This document shows positions 1 through 11,800 of a DNA stretch of 64,000 bases, piece after piece (position 1 is the first letter of the stretch; each line of letters begins with the position of its first letter). This stretch comes from Ctena decussata (Eukaryota; Mollusca; Bivalvia; Lucinida; Lucinidae). Both the position numbers and the translations under genes were made by a program. Under the pieces are notes generated by a model, which was not told the DNA's origin, did not search any database, and saw only the letters and a program-made list of their open reading frames with translations. The stretch covers positions 26,763,222 to 26,827,221 of the forward strand of contig OZ022514.1 in assembly GCA_963989385.1 (NCBI GenBank), in the 5' to 3' direction.

Positions 1-780
1 ACGCACGTTATTAATTTCGGTAGTTACTTTTATATTCTTGACCTTATATAAATTTGTCTTATTAGTCAAATGGGTATTACACTTAAGCATTAAGTAAAAA
101 AGATAAAAACAAACTGAACCTGGGAAAACCCTTAACTGTCAAATGAACATACTCATTTGGTAAAGACAGAATAAGAGGTCTAGTCCACTTGGCATAAATG
201 GGTCAATGGAGGCCAATTCCGCTAAGATCCTTGCCGCTCTGACAAGTCAGTCTTAGTTTTAGAATACATGTAGTAGAAGCATATATATACAATGCCAGCA
301 GATGCAAGTAATGAAAAAATGCTATTTGAATTGAAACCGTTTATGAATATAAACTAAAACATATAGTTGTATATATATTTTTGAAATAATAATCATGGAT
401 ACTATTTTCTCTGTACAGACTAACGTCTTTTAATACGCCTGCTTAACCACACCTAGTAAACTTTCACAGGTACCTCCGACGGAGGTACTAAAAGTGGTTG
501 TGACATGCATCCGGAGTGGCCTGTGCTTGGCAAAAGGTGACAATAAAAGGTAGACACCCAAGTCAAAATGCCGTCAGAAACAAACTGTTTACGGGAAAAA
601 TAAAGGTTTGACAAATTTTGTCAGGATAAATAATTTCCCCGCAAAAGGAAAGAAAAATGGCGTAATTGTTTCATGACTGGTGAGGATTGAAAATATTCGA
701 ATATATACGATATTGAAACGCTATATAACTAGTTACTATATGTATAAGCAGAGTAAAAGCTCACTGCAAGGAGATGGGAG
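1..780. other. No gene seen
   Basis: AT-rich. The only structure noted is the 19-bp palindrome GTACCTCCGACGGAGGTAC at about 471-489. Confidence 0.6.
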
Positions 781-784
781 CGAT

Positions 785-970
785 GGCAGTGTAGTGATTT
801 ACGCGCTCGACTACCGATACACGGGTCGCAGGTTTGATTCCTCGCGTCACCTGTCTTTCGAATAAGACTCTAAACCAAGGTCCCATTGCCAGATGATGTG
901 TGTTTGTAGATGGGACGTAAAATCCGCGTCACTCAGTAGGAAACCACCGCAGATCCTGGTCATACTACCC
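785..970 (+). mobile_element. tRNA-derived SINE (family B)
   Basis: The tRNA-like head starts near GATGGCAGTGTAGTGATTTA, with B box CAGGTTTGATTCCTCG at about 829-844. The body contains CCAAGGTCCCAT, which recurs in the fragment at 6598. Right boundary uncertain. Confidence 0.55.
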
Positions 971-1207
971 CCATGCATTCGGAGCAGTTTGATCTTTGTC
1001 TGGGTTGTTTGCTCGGGATTCCTGTCCCAGTGGTTTGGGTCATCAGGGCCAAGTCAATGGCAGACCAGTGAAATGAATTAGGATAAAGTTTTCTTGTTTT
1101 AGCATCATAAAAGCAAATAGCGCCATCTCTTACGAGATCGCTGGACGGATTTTTTTTTCAAATGCAAACATCGCTGGTGCTTCTTAGCACACTTTACGAA
1201 AGCATAT

Positions 1208-1440
1208 GAGCCACGACACGACAAACCCCAACAAAGTGGCATGTGTGCCCATCGAAGACTCAGATCAGCCTGGGTATTCGCCAAGACTGATCAGAGTCTG
1301 TGCTATCCGCATGAAGCTAGCTTAGACCCTTGGCTTCCCTTTTAGTGCACAGCAAATACTCTGATCAGACTGGGCGGGTGCCCAGGCTGATCTAAGTCTT
1401 CGTTGGACAGCCACTTTGTTGGTTTTGTCGTGACGCAGCT
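1208..1440. mobile_element. Palindromic MITE, 235-bp family, diverged
   Basis: GAGCCACGACACGACAAACC to TTTTGTCGTGACGCAGCT. Long inverted arms with CAGACTGGGCGGGTGCCCAG in the right arm. Twenty-five bp separate it from the next copy. Confidence 0.85.
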
Positions 1441-1465
1441 GCGCAAAAGCAAAATAACCTCATTT

Positions 1466-1679
1466 GAGCCGCGACACGATAAAACCAACCATGTGGTTGT
1501 GCGCCCAGCACAGACTCAGATCAGCCTGGGCATCCATCCAATTTACTCTTCGTTAAGTGCTCAAATGGTAGCGAAAGATCTAAGCTACCTCCATGCGGAC
1601 AGCGAAGGCGGATGCCCAGGCTGATCTGAGTCTGCGCTGGGTGCACAACCACATTGTTGTTTTGTCGTGTCGCGGCTCA
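1466..1679. mobile_element. Palindromic MITE, 235-bp family, second of a tandem pair
   Basis: GAGCCGCGACACGATAAAAC to GTTTTGTCGTGTCGCGGCTC, with a slightly shortened centre. Confidence 0.87.
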
Positions 1680-2322
1680 GTCTTGGCTGTCGTTTTACAG
1701 GTTTTAGGTTTTCGTTCGTATATAACGGTCAAGCTCATTGATCAACAGTTTATTTGTGGATGATCTGTTATCATAATTTGTTTGAGGAGAACTCTTGAAT
1801 AGGATATGCTGTCACGATGAAACTTCGATAACCTATGAAAACATATGATCAAACTATTAAGTCCTAATTCAAACTGTCAGAAATTGCATCTTTTATTGGT
1901 CACATTTGATCTTGTTACAAATACTACTTAAATTCAATGTACTAAATCATTACGGGATCATTAATTTACTCTTGTCATATACAAGTTCAACATTTTAATT
2001 AAGTCGTGATTTGCGAAGTATATACCCTCAACGGTGACGGTCGAGTCTACCGACCACAATCAAACATATCTATGAGCGTTGTTTCTTTCAACTCTCAGTT
2101 ATGGCGCTAAAGGGAGCGGGTTTGAATCCCTAATGGGCCAGCAATCAACAACTGAGCAGTAAAGGCATACTTTTTCGAACGAGAGACGATTAAAGACAGC
2201 GAAGGGTGAGGGATGGATTATGTTTGTTGTACTCTATGCCGTATGCGGTGAACCCATAACACAACTGAAAAGCCACGGTAGCGCTGGTCTGATGACCTGG
2301 CGGTCCTGAGTCAAATCAAAAA

Positions 2323-4209
2323 TACGAGGGGCGTTCGAAAAATTTTGCAAATGACGTAATTTCTTGGTAACCACCATAAAGACAGAACTACACTCATTTG
2401 ACCTATTCCGGTGGATTCACCTATTCCGGTGTATCCTGTTTCTTTCTCTGCAACGAAACAAGCTAGAAGCGAAATGATTTTAGGTAATTACTTTCAATAT
2501 TTATTAGTCAAACCCACATATAGCAAGGATCTCATTTATCAATCAAAGATACGGAAATTGAGTTTAAAAGTGACTGGTATTGCATATTTAACAAGAAAAA
2601 TGACAGATGTTTTCAGGCCAACTGTGAAAATAGAGTCGGACAATATTTGTGTAAACAAATATGTCGTAAACCTATATGTCTGTCGATTGCTCATTTTATT
2701 AGCTATCTAAACCGATAATATCAAAATGAAATAAAATCAGTTACTTAGGTTTATTGAAATTTTAATTCATTAGCTCATTTAGCCTATTCCGGCGGATAGT
2801 ATATTTGGGGAATGTCTCTGAGTTCTGAAATCTATATTAGTGCTGCATTCTCGTCATGAAATTTGAATATGTAAGAAAAACTCCATAAGGCTTTATTTTG
2901 AATTGTCATTTATCACAGAATCCTGGATAAAAATATCAAACATTGTACTTACGGGCACTGAATCACCGAAATAATTTTTCAGCGAAGCCATGTGTATAAT
3001 CAGATGCTTTAAATAATCAATTATTCAAATAGACATTTGTTTGCTTAAAATCATCTTTCATCGAGCTAGTAATAATCCGACAGTTTACTTTTGAGGCGCC
3101 CCTCGGTGGTTCTTTCGATGTATTGTAAAAAATATACAGATCCACCGGAATAGAAGAAGGTGCGTCGAAATAGGATAAAAGACAACGTCTGGTTGTCGTC
3201 AGATTTGCCTATCTTCCTCAAATAGTTTGTGAACCCAAACAAAGTGCCTTAAACAAGAGGCTTTTATTCATTTACTGACACAAATAAATTAAAAAATGAC
3301 AGTGTATTTAGACTGTAGCGCACGGTCGACTGAAACGTGCGTCGGAATAGGTCAAGTGACTGTACTGATAGCAAAAACACATAAAGCTATGTTATGCCTA
3401 CAGAAGTTTGCAAAAGCGATATATTTTTCTTAAAAAGACGCGTTTTTAACTTCTTTGAAAGAGGTATACCCTACAGGCACTGCAGAATTTTAAGTTAGTA
3501 GGCCGTAATTCATATATGAGCAGTCTTTGATTTTTTTAATCTTTGCTGCTAGAAGACAATGCCCAGACAATATTGTCCTATAAATATCGCGGAAATTATA
3601 TTTAATCTAGGTTCCATACTTTCCCGTTAATGTGTATTATCCGTATTTCATGTAATAGCAAATTCTTCCTTTCCACTAAAGTTATAATGATTTTGTAATA
3701 AAAACAAGTCTGTTAGTATTCGAAATCTTTTCAGCAAGAGCCTTTGCATGGATCAACTAAAATCTGTCAATAAATTTAAATTAATGCAAAATACGAAACC
3801 GCTACAACCTTTCAAAAATGACGTTGACGTCGATTTTGATAGCGCCATAAGAACTTTGCATTGCTCTGCAAGGAATGAATCGATGACAGTTGCCATCCTT
3901 CCAACTTTTGTATAGATAATGTAGGCAACGATAGACATGCAGTTGACAAAGAAATATTTTGTATTTACAACGATATTTGAATTGAGGGCCTAACACTGAA
4001 AAGATTTTACATGTGAAATTAGCCAAGTGGTATGACTGAGGCCTAATAAATGCATTGTAAATCAGTAAGATAAGGTGCCTTTGTAAAGTGTTTGGTATCA
4101 TTGTAAAGACCAAACGTATTGCTTTTAGTACATGCATAGCGTTTGTACCCAGCATGTCCCTAAATAAAGTTATGAGGCCATTTGCAAAACTTTTCGAACG
4201 CCCCTCGTA
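2323..4209. mobile_element. Mariner-like non-autonomous element, copy 1, interrupted
   Basis: Inverted ends ACGAGGGGCGTTCGAAAAAT and ATTTGCAAAACTTTTCGAAC...CCCCTCGT, flanked by TA on both sides as expected for Tc1/mariner targets. The interior matches the copy at 56687 along its length (for example GAAAGAGGTATACCCTACAG, ATATCGCGGAAATTATATTT and AAATTAGCCAAGTGGTATGA). No transposase frame recognised. A second element of about 964 bp sits at 2395-3358. Without it, the length agrees with copy 2. Confidence 0.82.
2395..3358. mobile_element. Element with ACCTATTCCGG subterminal repeats inserted in the mariner-like copy
   Basis: Ends CATTTGACCTATTCCGGTGG and CGGAATAGGTCAAGTG (inverted). ACT flanks both sides, possibly a 3-bp target duplication. 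The CCTATTCCGG motif recurs at about 2413 and 2781 and inverted near 3142, with a variant near 3166. The interior is AT-rich and no recognisable protein is encoded. Confidence 0.75.
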
Positions 4210-4339
4210 ATTTGCCTCGTTACCTTTTGGGAGGTTGATAATGATAAAAGCACAAAGTTATTACGTTTAAAAACTCTGGAAACGTAGAAAGTAACTAACA
4301 CTATATTAAGCCGGACTGACGATATTCTTTCAGGCATCC

Positions 4340-4408
4340 GAGGCTCGATGGTTCGGTTGGTTAAGCGCTAGCCTGCTGATCTAGCAGTCCTGTGTTCAAT
4401 CTTGCTAG
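4340..4408 (+). mobile_element. tRNA-like SINE head
   Basis: CGATGGTTCGGTTGGTTAAG (A-box-like), a CTGCTGATCTAGCAG hairpin at the anticodon-arm position and TGTTCAATCTTGC (B-box-like). It lies just beyond the right end of the mariner-like element. Too degenerate for a functional tRNA. Confidence 0.45.
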
Positions 4409-4712
4409 AATATTTTCAAACGTAAACGAAGCAGTTGCATACCGCCTTTCATAATCACCTTTCCATCGTCAAGACCTAATTACTATTGATAAGTGCGTAA
4501 AATTGCAAGTCATCCATCCGTCTGAATTTTAATTGGTAATCATTCTTAAGAACATTCTGTTGGGTTTTTAAGTTTTTCTTGTAAAACAAAAGACAAATAT
4601 CTCTAGTACGCAAATAGTTAACCATGTAATCTTCGTTGAAAACGCGCAGCGTTTCTATTCTTTTGGTATTCATTGTTTCCTAGATCCATCTTCTGATCCT
4701 GTATTTCATGCT

Positions 4713-4897
4713 ATACCACGGTGGTAATACCAATTTCCCTGCCTGTGCTGTCGACCAAGCCGTTCATTTACCAAACGTGTACAAAAAGGCTGTCGGCCGA
4801 GACAACGACAGCAGTATCAGCTCGGTCGACAGCCGCCATGTATAGTACCGTCTTGGTCAACAGCATGGGTAGTTAAAACGATATTACCACCGTGTAT
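4713..4897. mobile_element. 185-bp MITE with CCACGGTGGTAATA inverted ends
   Basis: Left TATACCACGGTGGTAATACC, right ATATTACCACCGTGTATA. The arms continue with GCTGTCGACCAAG against CTTGGTCAACAGC and an inner GTCGGCCGAGAC/GCTCGGTCGACAGC pair. A TA target duplication is likely. Confidence 0.75.
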
Positions 4898-5010
4898 ATG
4901 TATGCTAAATTGTTACAACTCCACTTTTCCGAAGAAAATGTCGAAACATGCATACATGTACATGTAGATGACCAAACAGTGACTACAACAAAAAAAATAC
5001 TGGCGAAACC

Positions 5011-5100
5011 ATCCCAGCAGGCACATGATGTCGCGCTGACGTCGATGCGACGTGATGTCGTCGCATCGATGTCACTACGACGCCATGTGCCCGCTGGGAT
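5011..5100. repeat. Hairpin with ATCCCAGC(A/G)GGCACATG ends and GACGTCGATGCGAC core
   Basis: ATCCCAGCAGGCACATGATG pairs with CGCCATGTGCCCGCTGGGAT. The interior has GACGTCGATGCGACG and its inverse. A half-unit of the same type (CCCAGTGGGCACATGACGTC) is at 41590-41640 and a distant relative (TGTGCCCAGTGGG) near 16248, so this is a dispersed family. Confidence 0.8.
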
Positions 5101-5207
5101 ATTGCTCGATCAATACCTAATTCCCGAAAGCTAGTTTGTATCGTCTCGTTCCGGTCGATAGCATTGGTAACAATATTGATACTAGTTGATAATAATGCCA
5201 GATACAT

Positions 5208-5300
5208 TGTGCAAATTAACAATGACAAGGGCGGGCGGGGGTTGGGGCGGAGGAGTGCTGCCCAATGTGCAAATTAACAATGACAAGGGCGAGCGGGGGA
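5208..5300. repeat. Two-unit tandem repeat, GC-rich
   Basis: TGTGCAAATTAACAATGACA followed by AGGGCG and a G-rich tail occurs twice, about 57 bp apart. Confidence 0.8.
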
Positions 5301-5831
5301 GGGGAGTGATGCTCAAGGCAACAAGCTGTTTTGCACTATTTGCCAGAAAGCGGAATTACAAAAATACAGTGATCATTTACTTATAGTTTAAATTCACGAA
5401 GAAGGTTTGAAAAATGCATCAATCAGTGCATGGTAACGTTAAGGGCCGCCACTGGAGCAGTGCATGCGTGTTTCACTGCTTGTTGTCTACATAAAAAAAA
5501 TAAATCGGAATATCAACTACGGTTACTCCTAGTAAATTTAATTAAAATATAGACTAACCAATGCCATAAATAGTATCAGGGTAGTAAAGTGTTACAAAAA
5601 ATGGTCGCAATCCAACAGGTTTTGGTGTCAAACTTTAAAGATTCAACATCACAATGAAGCTACAACCTATATTTATATTACAGAGGGAAACCGATAGTGC
5701 AAGCCACAAGCTGTTTAGGATCACCGAGTTCATTTAGATTTTTTTTTGAGGGGGATCTATCTGCTCAAGCCGGTGCTAGGGAATGGCGTTCGGGTGGGGG
5801 CGGGGGCTGGAAGAAGGAAGGGGCGGGGGCG

Positions 5832-6092
5832 TTGCCGATGTGGCACGTTTCATTACTGGCCATGAACAGACCCATCTAACTGATTCTGCTATTTCCATTT
5901 CTTTGATGTATTCCTAGCTTATAAAGGATCTAACTATTCAGAACTTATTAGAATAATCAGGGCCGTTGCCGGTGTGGCACATTTCATTACTGGTCATGAA
6001 CAGACTCGAATGATTCTGCTACTTTCGTTTCTTTGATGTGTTCCTAGCTTCCAAAGGATCTAACTATTTAGAACTTATTAGAGTAATCGAGA
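5832..6092. repeat. Two-unit tandem repeat, period about 134 bp
   Basis: Units share TGTGGCAC, TTTCATTACTGG, CATGAACAGAC, TGATTCTGCTA, TTTCTTTGATGT, TTCCTAGCTT and AAAGGATCTAACTATT. The motif pair CCTAGCTTCCAAAGGAT resembles CCTTGCTTCCAAAGGATAAC in the array at 42071, so the two arrays may be distantly related. Confidence 0.85.
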
Positions 6093-6099
6093 AACATAG

Positions 6100-8479
6100 T
6101 TGTAGAGTTGTTGTAAAATTCTCAATGCTGCATACATAAAGAATGTAAGTAGTGTGTGTGTTTTTCAGTTCTCGTACGATATTCCTCTCCCTCTCCCTCC
6201 CCCACCCCACCCCTTCCCCGCACCTATGATGTACGTTCTCATGTCCGCAGTATGAGGCACCATGCGTCCGTCCATAACCGTTTAATTTTACCAGCTATAA
6301 CTCATTCACGCTGCACTTGTTTGTCATTGTAAGATGGATAATGCTTCAGCTATGTTTGCTGTAAGGACTCAGACTGCATAAATTACCAAGCAATCAAATT
6401 CCTCACTGTGTGCGCCGCCATAGAGGCCAGAATCAGATTTGGTATGGCTAAAAGGATACCGATTGTATATACATATATACAAGGGGAGAAACCCTTGGTT
6501 AAAATATTTGGGGTACCTTATTTTATATTAGCCTGGCGAGGAAATCATTGTAATTAGTGGCTAGGCCTTCGTTTGCTATACAGAATCAATATAATTCAAG
6601 CCTCTGTGGCGCAGTTGATGAGCAGTCTCGTTTTAGAGTCGCTAGTGTTTCACTATAAAGCAAGGTCCCATCTGAAGTGAACTTTTACAGCTAATATCCA
6701 TCGAATGACTTCGAAACATAACATGTTTATGGCTTATAGTGCCGCGTTAATTACACGTGTCACTTTTGAGCCCGCCATAGGTAAACATTTTTGCAGTTTA
6801 ATCCCTTTAAATGTGAAATAAAAGATAACTTCGTTATATCTGCGTTGTATTAAATACGTTGGCATGGACGTTGTAATGGAAAAATAGCAATATCTGCATA
6901 TAGAGACAATGACATGCAAACAAACGTACATAACAGGCAACTACTCACACTGCCCCAAGTTCGCATAAAAAAATCAGCAGCTGAATATAGTGAAAAAGGC
7001 AGCTAAACAGAGCTATAATCTAAGAATCCTACTTTCCCCATTGATAGCAGCAGTAGCTGTCTCACGGGATCTTGCATTTCTCCCTCGTGCATCTTTGTGG
7101 CCATTTTTGGATCTTCTTAATAAAATCGAGTATAATTTCTGGGGTCCGTAAGAGTATTGGCATAACTGACACCCTTTATACTACGTAGAAATTGATAATT
7201 GAATGTATTATAACCGATTCGCCCCCATTAAAATCCGCCATTTTCGTCGTTGGCTAGACGTAGGAATTACGAAACCTGGACGTTGTCTTCGTTACCTGTG
7301 TTGAATGCCAGACCAGTGTGAGTATATCAAAAAAAGAAGAAAGTAGAAAAAAAATGGATAGATGACTGACAGTATTAGTAATTAAGCTGATGGCTATTAT
7401 GTAACATTACTGCGATCACAGCGGATCTAACAAGGAAGGCAAATGAATTTAAAGCAAAGACAGCTGTACTTTACAGGTTTTTTTAAGTGATCGCAGATGA
7501 CAGTAGTAAATCATAAACATTTTCATAAATCCCATTAGTGAAAGTGACATCAGAATTTTAATTGATACATGCATCTTTATCAGTTCACAATGGTCGGGAT
7601 ACGCCAGGTAAATATGTGCTCTGTCTATCAAACAACTTGAACTAGACGGACCCAAATCAACCTGGGCAAAATCGCAATTTGATCAGTAGCCGCACTGGCT
7701 TTTGAGCTGTTCTTTCTCAAAGTCTAGCAAAATGAAAAATCAACACCAGTTGCGTGCACGTGGGGTTTGGTCAGCTGAAATAGACTGTTTCTATAAGGCA
7801 CAAGACATGTATTTACAAGACGCGACCAAACGGGTTTTCATTTTAATTACGGGTATATGAGGTTATGACTATAAAAAGTATCATTAAATTATGACTTTCT
7901 TTTTATTTTAAATTAAAAAAGCCACATTTATGTTAATGGACAAACATGGATAAATTGTAATTGAAATTGCTTAAAATGTAGATAATAAATTATGTGCATT
8001 TTGCGGAAATACTTTTATTTGAAACAAATCTGGTGGTTATAAATTTCCGTATAGGCTACACTACCATCACACATATCTTTGTACGTGCGATATAACTACT
8101 GTGTGAAAGATGAAGAAAAATATTAAAATCTCGGATATTAGCATCTTACAGTACCGCCAGCGGTTAAATTTCCCATAGTGCGTTTAGCGGTTATGACGGT
8201 CACATACAGACATAAATTAGGCATCATCTTTCGGCGTCATTCGACGCCATTAATTTCCATTTTGATACTGAGTACAGCACACTATATGCATGTGATAAGT
8301 TATTGAGGATCTGAACCGATGCACACTGCATTCAAATATATTTACTCCTGTTTTCTTACTCGTTTCATGCCTAACTTTCCATGAAGGAAACTTTCATCAG
8401 TTGACTAATACCAGTTCATTTACTTTTGGAAGGCACGTACATGTACCATGCATACTGTTTTTGAAAGTTAAGCAGTGGA
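6100..8479. other. No coding region recognised upstream of innexin A
   Basis: The missing 5' exon and promoter of innexin A should lie here or further left, but no unambiguous short ATG exon with a donor could be picked. One copy of the dispersed motif GAATGCCAGACCAGTGTGA lies at 7303-7321. Remaining ORFs are chance. Confidence 0.5.
6598..6690 (+). mobile_element. SINE fragment with A-box-like start
   Basis: CTCTGTGGCGCAGTTGATGA resembles a tRNA A-box region. GCAAGGTCCCATC is shared with the 785 copy. Internal part diverged. Confidence 0.45.
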
Positions 8480-8522
8480 AACCCAAATCAGACGGCGCAT
8501 GTTGCGCCGTCTGATTTGGGTT
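8480..8522. repeat. Perfect 20-bp-arm hairpin 160 bp before the first innexin A exon
   Basis: AACCCAAATCAGACGGCGCA, a 3-nt loop TGT, then the exact complement. GCAGTGG/CACTGTT outside may extend it weakly. Confidence 0.9.
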
Positions 8523-8682
8523 AGCACTGTTTTCAAATCTCAGGTTGGTGGACATAGGCATTAATGGATTTAACTTTCTAAGAAAGAAAATGCTATTTGT
8601 TCAGAGGGCGTAATCTTCGAAGTATACTGCGGTTATTGAGGACTATGGGCTAACTTATTCTTAATATATCTCAATTCTTCAG

Positions 8683-8896
8683 GCTGGACAAGGTGCTTGG
8701 AAACATCGGTAGCTTCACGGGCGGAATTAAAATCAGGAATGACGATGATTTTATCGACCGACTGAGTCATCATTACACGACTATTATACTGCTAGTCTTC
8801 ACGGTGGTCGTCAGTACAAAACAGTATGTGGGTGACGCCATACAGTGTTGGTGCCCGGCGCAGTTTACGGATGCTCATGTTCATTATACAAACCAG
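8683..8896 (+). CDS. Innexin A exon: cytoplasmic N-terminal segment, TM1, first half of extracellular loop 1
   Basis: The acceptor is a pyrimidine-rich tract ending in CAG at 8682 and the donor is CAG|GTATGT after 8896. One base of a split codon is followed by 71 codons, ending YTNQ. The same exon in innexin B has the same phase and one extra codon. Continuous reading past the donor gives a stop at 8963-8965 with no innexin similarity, which supports the splice site. Confidence 0.92.
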
Positions 8897-11800
8897 GTAT
8901 GTTCTACTTCTGATTTCAATTATGAGATAAAATCAAAACTCGAAGTTCCCATTGAATCTGACTAAATAAATCTGGCGAGAAATAAAACGAAATTTCATAT
9001 ATACAGTCCGTATGACGAGAAGTAAAATGAACTCGACTGTATTTTATGTTCCGTCCCTATGGGACTCGAAAACACGACCAAACCGACATCTCCGCCTAGT
9101 CTAGCCTAGAAATGCAGTGTCAGTTCTCTGCCAGTTTCACAAGTTAGTAAACTCCCGAAGAGCTGACCAATAGTGCATGTTTTCAAGCTGAGTACAAGGC
9201 ATCTTACAACATATAGGAGATAACGGGAATCCCCGTAGTGACGTCATCGGATGATCAAGTGGGTAGTTTGGTTGGCAAAAGATAAGCAGTGGACAGTGTT
9301 TATCTATAGGATAGTCTGAAGTGTACTCGCTAAATGCGTAAAAGATAATTAAAATAAGTGCGAATAAATAGCTACCGATTTAAAACAATTGGAAATAAGG
9401 TCTTAGTCAACTGCCATACGAAAAAGAAATCATTTAATTAATTGAATTCATCTAGTAAAACGCGTATAAACACACCAGCTTAACCGGACTGTTTTTCTTA
9501 ATAACTACGACTAAAAAAATATTAACAGAATAAAATGAAAATACTGTAGATCAGTATCTTAATTTTTTCTACTATAAATTATATTTATTAGTAGAGTATA
9601 AATAGAATAAGATGGAAAATAAATAAATAAAAATTACAATATTATATCTAAGAGATCTTAAGCGGAATTACTGTAAAATGTCGATCGGATTTAGGGACAA
9701 GAAAATTAAAAATAAAAATAATAGAAATAATAATATCTATCGATGGCTGCGATTTCTTGAAATTTTATAAAACAATAAACAAAGAAAGAAAAAAAATGAA
9801 TAAAATAGAGGAAGCCGTAAGTTTGTGCTAACGGATAATTAGCCGCACTCGGCGAACAAACAGTTTATTTCAGATACATGTTTCTTTCAAATTGTCACCA
9901 CAGGACACCCGCGGCGTGTTTTTAACTTTGATAAGACGTCCTTGATCAAAGGATCCACTGAAGACAGCGAAAATACTATTATACAGTAGGAAACAAACAT
10001 TTTTAATTCAGAAAATTAACATAGGATATAGACTCAGATACTTTTTATTAGAGTATCTATGATAAAAAGTATATATTGTTTTTTTTGAATGCGAGATCTA
10101 ACATCTTAAGAACAGTTTGATGCTAACAATATGCATAATTCAATGATAAAATTGAATTTCGCATTTCATCTCGTTTCAGTGTAAGCTTTTAAGGAATGAA
10201 TTTCATTTTTCTGATGTTTATCGAAGTATAAACTACATTGGGTCGCGTGCAAAGTAAGTGAACTCCGAAGGGGTTCATGTAAACTTTGCTAGCGACCCAA
10301 TGTAGTTTATACTTCGAGTATAAACTACATTGGGTCGCGTGCAAAGTAAGTGAACCCCGAAGGGGTTCATGTAAACTTTGCTAGCGACCCAATGTAGTTT
10401 ATACTTCGATAAACATCAGAAAAATTAAGTTCATTGCTTATATTTATATTCTTATCTATCTATTATTTGATCACAAATTTGCCTTAAGGGCAGCAACTGA
10501 AGCAGAAAAACATTTGTATACGCGGTTTGTCTACTAATAGCGGAACAGCGTCAACGACGTCATAACGCCGCCTACGTCCAATCACCAATCAGATGTGGAG
10601 AACAATTGTTTATTTTGACGTCATCTGACGTCGCGTGAACCGATGTAGTTATTGGAGTATAAACTACATTACGTGCTAATGGTTTACCATTATAGTGCTT
10701 TTCAATAAGTGCACTGAGAACGTAAATGTTTAGCTATATCCTAAAACAAGTAAATGCCACTTAAATATTGATTTTAAAACAGTTTTTTTAAAATTCCATA
10801 ACAGAGCTAAGCCAACAGTACGTTTTAAAAGTTACACGAAGTTCAAAAGCTTAAACTAAGAAATATAAAAGGAAAATATATGATCTGAGTCATTCATCAA
10901 CGATTCACTGCCATTTATTCGGTCATTCATTCATTTAGTTGTTTGTTTGTCCATTCGTTCATTCGTTGTATTTTCCGTTTCCCTTTTTACACGCTACATC
11001 ATCTAGACTTTATAAATTTGCGCTATGAACATGTGTGATAGGTTGGAAAAAATATATATTTTTAGGCATCTTAGCACGCAAATAAATCATGGAATTCAAT
11101 TTCACTAAAGAAAATGTAAGCCTTACATATCATCTGTCTAAAACATTACAATTTTGCTGTTTTAAATTCATATTTTACAAAAACAATTACGCGCATTAAC
11201 TATATTCTATAATACTGTATCAACCTTTCTGCCAACCATACTCGGGGAATCCCCCAGGTGTCTTATCAGTAACGTCACGCTTTTATCTCCTATACAACCT
11301 TGTAACTTTTGAAAGTTACGTCTACATGTAAGACATTAGTTATACCGTTGATTACATCGAAAGTCAGAATTTTTAATGATACATCTTCACTTTTTTGCAT
11401 CAAGGTATCAAAATTATAGAGCAAAAATTTTCATATTTATGATAGAATAATTTTATAATTATTGAGAATCGGTTTTCGCAAATTTACAAAATAATTTGTA
11501 TTTTTGAATGCCTATTAAGTCTGTACTTTTAAAAGGAGTATTTTTTGACCAATTTGGAAAGGGAGAATAAATAAAAATGGCAGTGTTTTCCCTTCAAATC
11601 GTACCTTATTTGTTTTAGGTTTGTTGGATTTCCAACACCTACTACGTCCCAATGGAAAACGTGATACCGACAAATGTAGGTCCCAAGAAAGATGCAGAGT
11701 TAACGTACTACCAGTGGGTCCCTATGATTCTACTGTTCATGTCATTATTGTTTAAGATACCGAGGATCATTTGGAAAACTCTGACATATTCCACAGCAAT

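Larger units (their letters stand above)
8897..11618 (+). other. Innexin A intron 1 (2.7 kb), transposon-rich
   Basis: GT...AG intron. It holds a probable 2.1 kb terminal-inverted element (about 9203-11305) and a double palindrome within that. The remainder is AT-rich with no coding signal seen. Confidence 0.85.

Noticed and set aside
3802..4155. Minus-strand 117-codon ORF inside the mariner-like element as a transposase
   Set aside because: No mariner D,D34D or helix-turn-helix pattern; the equivalent frame in the other copy is not kept open.
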